Shown here in pieces: positions 21,386-33,100 of a stretch of DNA of 64,000 nt. The position numbers and the translations under genes are program-made. Source of the stretch: Argyresthia goedartella (taxonomy: Eukaryota > Arthropoda > Insecta > Lepidoptera > Argyresthiidae); assembly GCA_949825045.1 (NCBI GenBank), contig OX463815.1, forward strand, positions 29,999,356 to 30,063,355, read 5' to 3'. The stretch's first letter is position 1; every line of letters begins with the position of its first letter. The notes below the pieces were generated by a model that saw only the letters and a program-made list of their open reading frames with translations, ran no database searches and had not been told where the DNA came from.

Positions 21386-23625
21386 CACGACACTAATCTT
21401 AGACTGTAAAATTAAAAATGTTACAGAATTGCTTTTTAGTGAATACCTTTTTAATCTTTACAATCTATTAAATGTAAATAAACGTGTCAAAGAAAAATCT
21501 GTTGCTGATCTCTTGAAATTTAATATCCTAGGGCCATCTCGTGGTATTTGCAATATTTCAGTAGTGCTGCATCAAGCGAACCTAGGCCTCGAACTAAAGA
21601 TGCTTTCCTAGCATTTCTGATTACGCTGGTGACATATTTTGTTCCATGTGGTCTATCTGTGTTAGTATAATATTATAGTATCTGTGCTTAAATGTAAAAA
21701 AATAACAGTATATCAGAACGATAATTGCATTCCTTTCAGTCAAATACACGGCGGTTAGCACAAAATGCACTTCTTCCTGGCAATAGCAACGCTGTCAAAT
21801 TCCACCAGTAGAACATAAAAAAACAAATAAGGATGCTAAGATGTCATGAGAAACATATTGAAAAGAATAACATTAGAATTTAATCCTATAAAATCACATA
21901 CACCTAAAACATACACATACATTCTATAGAAGTAAATATATTTCGAGTTTACATATAATATTATCCTGCATTATTACAATGCAGAAAATAGCAAGATATC
22001 TAAATGCCGAAATGAGGTCTTGCAGCGGTAAACATAAAGTTGTATATTTGTTGAGAGTTTTCTCATAATGTTATTTCGGTAATAATAAAATATTTGAAGG
22101 CAGCACCTTCAGTTACGAATCATGTATCAACATGAATATGTTTTTTTCTGATGTCACTGAAATTGAGACAATATTGCATATTACAGTATCATAGATTTTA
22201 CTATATTAATATTTTAAGTCTATATTATTTCAAGGTACGGTTTAGGGAACAATCGACAACAAAAGTACAATTTCTTCAAAGTTCCATTGTTGTCGGCTGT
22301 ACCTTCGTTTTCAGTTACATTATATATAACACAACATAGTCAAATGAATTACATCTATAACGCTTTCATATAAATTTGGAGACTAGAATAATTCAGTATG
22401 CAAGGTACAGTCACCATCAGTTGTATTTGAGCACTCAAGATACTAATAGAGATACAAACATAATAAACAACCAGAAATATCTAAAAATCCAAAGTGTCAA
22501 AATGACGCCTATATGGGTATATGGCCTTGCTCCCGCTTGCGGCGCTGGCGTCGTTGGAGGCAAAGAGTTTTATTCATCTGAGGTCAAAAATGCGATCTTT
22601 CAAATACACTTCGCTCCAACCCCACCAGCGCCATCTTCAATCAGCTTTCAGACTGGGTGCCATTCTGATAACACTCTCTGCGTCAATATGGATGATGGTA
22701 TAATTTTGCCACTTTCGCTGTGTAGTTTTTTTGGTTGCTTGCCTACCACATGTTTGCTGCTCAAATAAACTGGCGCTTAAATGCCATGTGCCATTGAGTG
22801 GTTGGCTGTACATCCGGGCCGTAGATATGTTCATTGTGACAGGCGTAATAAGGTACAAGTTCGTGCGCCGACCGCGAGCGTTGTTACAGCTACATTAGGC
22901 TATGTTGATGTAGAGGGCACGATATAGCTGATAGCAAAAAAGGTTGATTGATGAACGAATGAAAGGATTGGACTAGTTTACACCCACGCATGAAACCAGT
23001 GTATAGAGTAAGTCACTCTTAACCCCGTACTGACTCAAGTTTAAAAAGTTCCGGGGTATGGTAGGTACACTTCATACTATGTTGTTTGTTACATAGTCTA
23101 GGATCGATATTTCAAGGTTTGGTTGATGGCCGCATAAAACAGCCAGCACTTCTAGCTATTGCTTTGTCACCCCTCATTCTCACCCACTTTCGATTTCCAA
23201 CTCACGGCTAAAGAAGTTAATCACTTCGATAATTTGTCGACGTCAATGCTTATTTTAATTTTAAATAGGTAGCAGTTTTCTCTTGGGTTTGCTGTCGCTA
23301 CAAAATAGAACATATTTCAAAATTGCGCTCAAGTAGCTGTCAATTCCACATCAACCTAAAAAAATGCAGCAATAGGTACGCTGTCACGCTCACTCGCGTC
23401 GTAACAACGCTCTCTGTCTCGCCAGCGACGTGTCGTCTGCAGATTTCAGCTAATAACATGCACCTTTATACACAAATAATACCACAATATTTTGTAGACC
23501 TATATTTTTTTGCATACATAAAGCCTGTCATTGCACAACACATGTATTTAATCCAACATTTTACTATAAATTTTTCAATGGCGACTTTCCTTACCGCGTT
23601 TCAGACAAAACGAGGCGAATTAACT
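21386..23625. other. 2.2-kb stretch without recognised genes
   Basis: Frames of up to 130 codons near 22376-22768 have no family motifs and differ in composition from a real gene. Some words near 22862-22905 (GAGCGTTGTTACAGC) recur inverted near 23398-23412 (CGTCGTAACAACGCTC), which may outline a decayed element. Nothing firmer can be said. Confidence 0.35.
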
Positions 23626-23725
23626 CTTAGAGTACCCGGAGACAATATAACTTAGAGGACCCGGGGACAATATAACTTAGAGTACCCGGAGACAATATAC
23701 CTTAGAGGACCCGGGGACCACATAC
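23626..23725. repeat. tandem repeat, 4 copies of 25 bp
   Basis: CTTAGAGTACCCGGAGACAA + TATAA and its alternate CTTAGAGGACCCGGGGACAA + TATAA follow one another four times (23626, 23651, 23676, 23701). The two versions alternate, so the array probably grew by duplication of a 50-bp dimer. Confidence 0.95.
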
Positions 23726-23911
23726 TTTCTGTTGATCATTAAGTCAGGATCCTAATCAACATGAAGATGTACGCAAGTGCGCATAATATACCGATTCGGT
23801 GTTGGCAGAACTACGCTGCCAGCACAACCAGATCAAACTATCAGTTGATCAAAAAGTGGTCTGCGGAGACTCTTAAGAATCTACTAATTTTTTTTTCCTT
23901 TCATTCCAGGC

Positions 23912-23917
23912 TTTATT
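23912..23917 (-). promoter_or_regulatory. candidate polyadenylation signal of CdsA
   Basis: TTTATT on the plus strand reads AATAAA on the minus strand, about 142 nt after the CdsA stop codon at 24059-24061. It is the nearest canonical signal I noticed, but A+T-rich DNA gives such hexamers by chance. Confidence 0.3.
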
Positions 23918-24058
23918 ACCTAATCAATAGTTATAAAACTGTCCTGAAAGTAATTTGAAATTTCAGTAAAAGCTGTAATCGTGAGACATATACTCTTACC
24001 ATCCGAGGTACAAGGTTCATATTGCCTCGTCGTCGGTATACTGCGGTAGTCTGGGAGT

Positions 24059-24151
24059 TTAAGGTATCATGTTGATAATGTTTCTGTTCTCTAGAGATTC
24101 CTTCAGGGTGTTGAACAGCTGCAGCTGTTGTTCCAGCTTCAAGTTGTAGAC
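24059..24151 (-). CDS. CdsA: CdsA terminal exon
   Basis: The acceptor AATTTCAG precedes GTCTACAACTTGAAG. The exon starts in phase 0 and encodes [20 protein letters not shown], then 10 more residues and TAA. The Q-Q-L-x-L-F-N-T-L stretch is the conserved C-terminal end of eukaryotic CDP-diacylglycerol synthases. The upstream exon ends in L-L-Q-Q. Confidence 0.93.
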   Translation of the reverse strand, partial: VYNLKLEQQLQLFNTLKESLENRNIINMIP

Positions 24152-27100
24152 CTGAAATTAAAAGGTGTATGATAAAACAAACATTTACTGAAGAAGCAAT
24201 GTCATGCGGTGTGCAATATGTACATCAAAACAAAACAAAAATCGGTAAGTTCGGATCCGTCTCGCACACGAAGGGTTCCATATGATGATGTGCAAGATAG
24301 TAATTAACCACTTAAAATAATAAAACAAAAAGAGTATAATATTATATCCCAAAGTGGATTCAAACCCAGAACCCCAAGATTGAACCCGATATCGAACCAA
24401 ATACGCCACCGCAACCATGTGATAAGCCGTGAAATTCACGATCATATTTGAATCATGTTATAAACAAACATAAACATTTACATACATTGCTTCTGGCCCC
24501 TCACTAGCATAACATGTGTCGTGGGAACCAGAAACCGCTGTTTCCGTCACACACATATAAACATCCAAGACCTGGTTTTATTTTTATTTTTACCCCCAGC
24601 CAGGGATCGAACCCGGGACCTCTCGCAGGGTAGGCAGAGCCACAACCGCTGCGCTGCAGAGGCCGTCGTCGTGGGGTGTTATGGTGTGATATAACGCGGG
24701 TGGTGTTAAAACACGTATCATATATTGGGACCCCCTTTCATTTATAAAATCATTTCATAATTTCATAATTTCTTTATTGCACACAACTAATATATGGACA
24801 ACAAGACTTACATAAAAATAGTGTACAAAGGCGAGCTTATCTCTAATAAGAGATCTCTTCCAGCAAACCAAAAAAATAAAATCTTGTTTAGCTCATTATT
24901 TGTTTGAAATAGAAATACACGTTATGTGAAAATTTCAACTCAACCTATTTCCGTTCATCAGATAGAGTCCGCTGACAGACAGACGGACAGACAGACGGAC
25001 AGACAGACAGATTGACGGACAGCGGAGGATTAATAATAGGGTCCCGTTTCGCAATCCTTTTCACAAATGGCTATGTAAATAAATAAACAATTTGTTTTAT
25101 TGTATTCTGCCATAGCCTTTGGGAGTCAAAGAACAGTTCAGTGTGAGTGCTTCCTTCCGTGTGTGCCGAAGTGTGAGACGTGTCTATGTAAGTTACAGAT
25201 GTAGTGAATAATCCTTTCCTTTCGTATTTTCTCGGAAATGTTCGTTTTTGTCTTACTACTTCACTCGCACTCAGTACCCGTCAAACGGGCAATTTGACAT
25301 TTGACATTGATAAATAAAGTATGCGATTTATTTGATACCTACACGTAATTTAATAATACAGTAATTCATAGACACATCGGCACCATTCGGGTGTTATCGT
25401 TGGTCCGAGTTTTGCCGATAGGAAAGGATTATTCACTACATCTGTACGTCAGTGTAGTAGTACTATTGTCAAGAAAGTACGCGCACGCACACAATTGCAA
25501 TTGTCAGGCCTCGCCTTCTTGTCTGTATGAACTCATCGTGGACCTCTAGGTGGAATGGCCTATATGGGGGGGCAGAACACAGTTGCTTTTAGTCTCGGCG
25601 CACAAGCACCACAAAACGTGGTCACCACGATTGGCGGCGTTTTGTGGTCCGCGTTTTGTGGTCCGCGTTTTGTGGTCCGCGTTTTGCGGTGTGCGGCGAG
25701 GCTTACGTTTCGCCAATTACGCAGTTATTTTAGAACTTTTAGAGGTGTGTATGGTACCTGTTGCAACAGCTTCTGCGGCGTCGGATGGCGGATGAAGCTG
25801 GTGATGTAGACATTGACGAAGGTCGCCATGAGGAACTGGCAGTCGAAGCGGTCCATGATGCCGCCGTGGCCGGGGATCACGTCGCCAAAGTCCTGGGACC
25901 AACAGATTACGTTGATTTATTGGAGAAATTAATCAAGTTTCCCTGTGAAAGACCAATATGTTACGAGCTGATGCAACTGAATATACGCTGGTTTGGTGAA
26001 TTACTATCTGATTTACTATAAAGTACACACGCCTTGTGAGAGCTCAATGAAAAATTGAAATTGTCACGGCGGCTCCTCCCCTCCCCCGCGACCCGCTCCC
26101 CTCGGGCGGGGAGAGCTGTAAAAGTATTTAATCAGAACCGCAACAAAATCATAACAAACTAAGTCCCGGTAAAATTAAAAGCTGAGGAGCTTTCGGACCC
26201 ATCAAAATAAAATAACAAGTACTTAAAGTCAAGTTTTCTATCAAGCAAAAATAATCAAATTAAGTTTCCCACATGCTCGACAATGTCACATTATATATCA
26301 TCCAAACCTTACGTAAATCATAACATTTATAGCCTTTGGCTTTAGCTTTAGTATTTCACTATAACCCGAGGTTAAATAATGTGTTTCATCTCTCATAGTA
26401 CTTATTAGTATGCCATTAATATCTAATTCCTGGAATACGCACGGACACGCCACGGCAAGCCAAACGAAACACATTTGAAATAAAAAAAAAACCGCGAGTG
26501 TGGTAGGAAAACTGCAACGATTCTATAAAAATAGAAGAAATAAATGTATTATCTTCCCACAAATGGACTATTGTATCAAACATAATTTTTATTTTTATTT
26601 TACTTTAACAAAATGATGATAGCTTTGCTTTTTTAATGGTGAGAAAAGTAGTGAATACCCCTCGAGGATAAAGCTGTTTGGTCATGGGCGCGTTTGAACA
26701 TCTCACTACACTAAGGACATGACTTCATTCTCTCGCAAATTAAGTCGTTTCAGTCTGGCATCCATCGATACATAAGATTCAATATCGCACCCGAGCCACA
26801 AAACAGTGTTTTATCGCCTTGGTGTATAATCTACTAGAGTGTTATACGTTCACGAATCCCTGCTGACATTTATGATCAACAAGCTGTTATAAAGAAACAA
26901 CAGCTTTAATAATACATAACAACAGATTTTCAAAAGGCTTTTTTAATGCGTCGCCTTAAAACTCGGAGTACCTTACCTTGATCTTGAAAGCGCGCTTGAA
27001 GCCGGAAGCGAAGAACCCTCCGAACGGCCCCACCACCGAGCTGAAGACGGAGAGCGGCAGGGAGTGGATCATGTACGGATACATGTTAAGCTTCTCCATG

Positions 27101-30100
27101 CCGATCTAGGGAACATGGGAGAATGTTATTAATAAAAACCTTATGACGTGGGCTAAAGACATCTTTTAACCGTTGTCTGACCGTTGTTGAAAAAGTGATA
27201 TTACAATGTTCAAGATAACTTAAATGGCAGGACTGTATGGGGTTAATCTGGCTCAACACAGACCTTGCTGTTAATAATTTTGTAATTATTTATTCCTGCT
27301 TATTAATCATAACAATAAAAAAATTCATATTTGTATTAGTTAAGCACAACCTATTTTTAAAAGAGATCTAAAAATCAATCTGTTCGAGTTTCTACGCCCT
27401 TCTTCTCCCACAGTGGTTCAATGTAGAGAAGAGGCAAAAAATGACGTTTGCAAAGTATATGTAAATATCTACAGCAATAAAGTACTTTGACTTTGAGTTG
27501 CCGGTTTGCTTGGTACAGTTGCGCCCGCAGCATGCTCACCCCGCAGGGAGTGTTGACGCGGGAAAGTGGGCGATGGAGCTATGTGCTATACAAGGTGACC
27601 TTTCATTAGCTGACCATATTTTGGGGATTGATAGCACCGATCATTATGAACAACTTTCCCGGAGAAACATATGGTCGCAAATGATAAATATTTTTAGTCC
27701 CTCAGTACATTGACCCGATCAGCTGATTACAAGTTACTATGGGAGACCCAAAATTTTATTTCGTTTACGACCATATGTTTCTTGGGGAAAGTTGTTCATA
27801 ATAATGGGTACTATCATTTCCCAAAATATGGTCAGCTAATTAAATGACATCTTGTATAAAGCTCTGTCCCTTAGCTTTCGCGACAATGACCCATATATCT
27901 CATATACACATACATATCGCCCAAAAGGGCAAATTGCAGGTAGAAAGCCTTCAGCATATACCGAGGCCATGGCTCACAGTTAAATCGAATATCGATAACT
28001 GTAAAACACAATTATTATTATTATTATTATTATTGCAAGGTGTTATTTTTAGTCCGTATAGCACACGAGCTGATGCCCGCTCAGTATGTGGGGACCCGGA
28101 CATAGCAGGGAGGTCTGACTCCTGGGCATGGTTAATTCCATTTTTTTCCCCTCCAACAACAAGAAATAAAAATGCGACAATGACATGACGTTGCAACAAC
28201 AACTTACAATCTTCATCAGCGGCTGCACGAGCTCCGGCGGCGTGTACTCCTGCAGCCGGAACATCGAGGAGGGCTCGCAGTCCATCGTCATGCGCCCGAG
28301 AGACTCCGAGTACTCGATGGGACAAACGAAGTACGGGTACTGGGACATGAAGTAGGCGATCTGGAATGTGGATAGCACACATGTAGTTGTCACGGGAACA
28401 AACGTCTTATACTAGGCGAGGAGCTTCAGCTGGCGTCGTCGCAGGGGCGGCAACTTGAGGATCAACAGGGCAGTCGAGTGGCGACCTCTGTGGCGCTTCC
28501 CAAGCGAGAGGTCCCGGGATCTAATCCCGGCTGGAGGAAGAAAAAACCCCTATGTCTTGGATGTTTCTATGTGTGTAACGTCGCTGTTTCTGGCTCAACA
28601 CAGATCTTGCTGTTAATAATTTTGTAATTATTTATTCCTGCTTATTAATTATAATAATTAATATTGCAATAGTTGTATTAGTTAAGCACAAGCAATTTTT
28701 AAGAGAGATCTAAAAATCAATCTGTTCGAGTTTCTACGCCCATCTTTTCCAACAGTGGTCCAATGTAGAGAAGAGGCAAAAAATGACGATAGCTAAGTAT
28801 ATGGAAATAGCTACAGTAATAAAGACATTGGTTGATTGATTGATTTGATTGATTGATCTCGCGACACAGGGTATCCTAGTGTGGGGCCAGAAGCAATGTA
28901 TGTGCACAAGTGCATGTATGTAAATGTTTGTTTGCTGCCTACGCGGACTTTCTGATGTTATGATTGTTCGTTACTTTACGAGCCCTAATGCACGATATTT
29001 CGTTAAGTGAGACAATATTTTTCGAACATAAATATTTTGTAGGCAGGCTTATGATAAATACTCAACATGTTATATCACAGTACTTTATTCTACATTATTT
29101 TAACATTGTCATGTTGAATTAATATCTTTTAGAACTTCTACAATCTTCGATTTAATCTAGTCTCGGTACCAGCAAAATAGTTCATCTAGATCCTAATCGA
29201 TGTAAAAAAGTCCGTCCCCGCATTACAAGTGTGTTTTAGTAGGGAAAACTTAGCAATACTGGTAGGTGTGGTGACAGGTCACTGCAAATTAAATAGACAC
29301 CTATCATTATTAAGGCCCTCACTGTAGCTTGGAGGAAAGTAGCCAGCACTTCTTGGGAGATTGCGTAATGTATTCAAACTTAAGATGGCGAACACTAGGG
29401 ATGGATAACATTAAAGCAGATGATTTGTCAAACTTAAAGTTAAGCGACATCCTAGAATTCATTAAACGAACAAGAAGATTTGAGGAGTGACATCTGTTGA
29501 TCCAACAGTAACCAGTGCCCAAACACTGGGAATTGGGTAAAATAGTCACGATAGAGGACCGATCACCCGCGTGTGGTTTAGCGGGCGTCCCACCTCATAA
29601 TCATCATCATCATCATCACAAGTGACGCAGAGAATAAAATTAAGAAAAACAGTCGTGCCCGAGTAGGAGAACTCACTCGGGACCACGGGACATGATCCAG
29701 AAAGATGTTTCAGGCGACACTTGCAAGAAAGTCCTCAAGAGAATGGGGTACGGTTTTCATACAGCAAAAGAAAAGCCTTTACTGACTACCCTGAGAATAT
29801 CAGAACTGGACTTCAGATCAGTGGCGTTAAATAAAATAAAAAGCGAAAAGTGAAGTTTCCAGCATCTGTAGTGATATGGGGTTGCATAGGAGTACAGGGT
29901 TTGGGTCAGATTTTGGTACAACAAAATAGCTTCATTTTTCAACAACATGAGGCTTCATGTCACACTGATTTTAAGTAAGTGCCTGAGATGATTTGGCCGC
30001 CAGGCAGCCCAGACTGGTTCCCGATCGAAACTTTATGGTGGGAAATGACGAAAAGATTCAGGAAATATCCATCATGATCAGAAAATGATTTAAAACGGAA

Positions 30101-33100
30101 GCTTCAGGCAGTTTGGGATTCCTTCACCCTCAAGAGTGTGTAGGGCTGGTGGCGTCAATGCCACTGTGTATAAAAGCAGTTATTGAGAGTAGAGGAGACC
30201 CTACTAAGTGGTAGACAATCTGTTTTGCGTGCGTGGTGAGGGTGGACGAACTTATTTGTTTTTTACGCAGTAAGGAAATTATTGTTTTTTATGATTTTTA
30301 TTCATTCAGAAATTATATTAAGTTGCATATGCTTGCAAGAATAAAGTATATTTTAGAATGGACAATATGTATTATTCAGATTTCAATTGACTTCGAAAAT
30401 GAGGAGGTTCTCAATTGATCTGTTTTTTTTTTTGAAGTTTTGTTACGCGATTACTCCGTCAATTATGAACCGATTTTGATAATTGTCGTATACTTCTAAG
30501 GTGGTCCCATATAAATTTTATCAACAAATACGAAAATATGTTTACACAGATGACGTTTTGGTTGTGGTTCCAGGTGCAGCAAAAGCTTTGATGATGACTT
30601 TTCATGTACACAGACTTCTTCGCATCTCGACCGGGGGGGAACAAATAGGGCTTGAACTTGAAGTCGGTTTTTTTAAGTTTTTAACTTGGTGAATCACTGT
30701 TATTTAAATGGTTTATCGCAATTTCAGACTATGTTAAAAAAATATGATACATTATTTTACCCTATCGACGAAGAATTCTGCATTTAGGCTCGGATTTCAC
30801 ATACATTTTTTTGCCCAAAAAACACTATACTTCTTATTTACAGAACAGGGCCTTGGGAATAAATACAATATATTATTATAAGTTCCCGTAGCTCTGGCTT
30901 CAGCTATTGCGGATGTAGTCATATGATCCGGCCCTAAACTAGGGTCGGCTTAGCCACTCGGCTGCCCATATCCCGTTAGACTTATATTACAATATAATAG
31001 TTGCTTACAATTATGTTATAGGCGCGTTAAATTGATTCGTGACTTATTAATTCGGTGGACAATTAATCAATCTTGAAGAAACTGGCATTTAAAAAAGCTG
31101 CATTAAATAACACCCATACACAATTAGTTGGTCTCTACTTACCACCATGCCGAAAGCAACCGTAGCAAACCCACCCCCCACGAACCCCTCCCACGTCTTC
31201 TTGGGGCTCAGCTTGATGAGGGGCGTCTTCCCGAAGAAGAACCCGAACACGTAGGCCATCACGTCGTTGCAGATTATCATGGAGACCGGCACGATGAACC
31301 AGATCAGACCTGGGGGTGAGGATGGGGGGGGGGGGGTAAATATGGTTGGTAGCTAGCCAGATGTGTTAAATGTTTTCGCTATGTTCATAAGTTAACTATT
31401 ATGGTTCAGCCATGAATACCAATCTACGATATATAAAACTGCCATACCACCAAGCCAACTAGACGCCTGATAAGCACCTTAAGTGAAGCGTCTGTGGCCT
31501 AGCTGTATTCGCACATCGGAAACGACCGTGCACGTAGCAACATCTGGCCGAGACGGGTAGTGGATGGGTGTCCGCTTGATACGTTAATCTGCAGGTCCCG
31601 GCTACTATCGCTACTCGGTGTTAGTAGTGGTAAAGCTGTGCTAACAGCTAGACTAGTTTACTTCAGCTACTTCCATAGAATTATGTCTTACGGTATACTG
31701 CTGTGGGGGAACGCTGCAGACATTAACATAATATTTGTGCTGCAAAAGAGGGCTGTTTCGTGCAATCTACAATGTGGGTCCCAGAGAGTCACTGCGTTGT
31801 AAATTTAAGGAAATTAACATTATGACAGTGCCGTGTCAGTATACTTATGAAAACCTAATGTACGTCCACAAAAATATTGATAAATTTCCTAAGAATAGAC
31901 AGACACAATGTCAACACTAGAAATAGGAATAAACTAGCTATACCTACTACTAGGCTCCATAAGGTTAATGTATCTTTTAAAGAGCAATGTATTCGCTTGT
32001 AAAACAAAATACCAACTGAGTTATAAGAATTGTCTGTAAATAAATTTAAAAATGTTGTTAAAAATCAAAGCTTACTACAAAATATCAGATTATGTAGAAG
32101 ACAAGAAAGCTTGGGAAGGGTTTGCTCCAATTCTGTAAAAAATAACGTATAAAGCTGGAGGTTTCTAGTCGCCTCTTTGCCTCCAGCATCTACAACATTG
32201 AGGTGACGGAATTCATATTGAGTTCTATATTTCCCTGTACCTTATACATGTGTTAGTTTAAGATTTGACATTCTCCAAATGTTACCTATGTGTTTCTTAT
32301 GGAAATAAACTCTTTTTGAATTTTGTGTGGGAGGCCCTAATAAAACTTCTGACATTCGGGTTGGCCACCAGCCCGATACCGCTCCATCAACCCGCACCGA
32401 GCCAGCGTGGTGGAGTATGGCTTAATCTTAGTCGTATCCGGGTAAAGCCTCCTCGGTGGGGACATAAATGGGCTACATTTTTTCTCTGAGATTTGGAATA
32501 TCGGTTTTTTAACCTAAACCAAGTCAATATGCCGTTTGCCTGCACGAGAGATGAGGATTACAGCTTGACGTTCAAGCTGTTATCCTTATCTATTTTTTTG
32601 CATTGGTCACTATTTATGATTATTTCTTGACAATGTTTTACCACTGTCAGAATTCAGTCTGAGGATTACAACTTCAGGGGCGTATTTTGTTTCACACGCA
32701 GGTATGATGAGATGGAAGATGCCTGGCAAGCGTCGGGTTGGTTTGGTGGCGCAGTATGTCCCCGCCGACTAGTTTATACAGGTATACTGGGTTCGAATCA
32801 GAAGTACTAGAACAATACAGTTACTTTTTTATTCAAGAAGTACTCAATTGTTTTTATATGGCCTCTGTACTATATTATTAACCGAGCGAGCGAAGCGAGC
32901 GAAACGAGTCCGTTCAGCTTGGCCAAAAATGCTTTCGTTTGTCTGGATTTCTGTCCGGCTTTTTAGGTCACATTTATCAACCGATTCTCGTGTAATTTTG
33001 TGAGCAGCTTCTATAATTATATGTTTTTTTTCGATTCAGTTTTTGTTTCTTTTTCTCAAAAAATGGGGTTAAAAATGTAAAAACAAACACCAAAGTTTAA

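Larger units (their letters stand above)
24152..25757 (-). other. CdsA intron (exon E to F), 1606 bp with repeats
   Basis: The intron holds a piece of the GAAGGGTTCC repeat (24235-24290), a SINE (24484-24670), a retroelement tail (24757-24873), a GACAGACGGACAG-bearing repeat (24880-25065) and a 14-bp tandem repeat. At 25066-25630 I see no named element. Confidence 0.7.

Noticed and set aside
22376..22768. 130-codon plus-strand frame
   Set aside because: No family motif, no splice context and an overlapping alternative frame in the same sequence; kept as unexplained.
25550..26021. Plus-strand reading frames over and beside CdsA exon E
   Set aside because: They are antisense to the exon or built on the 14-bp GTTTTGTGGTCCGC repeat; the minus strand carries the conserved protein.
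27951..28393. Two longer minus-strand frames around CdsA exon C
   Set aside because: One is the exon read through into introns, the other is its shadow in a different frame; splice sites at 28208 and 28360 define the real exon.
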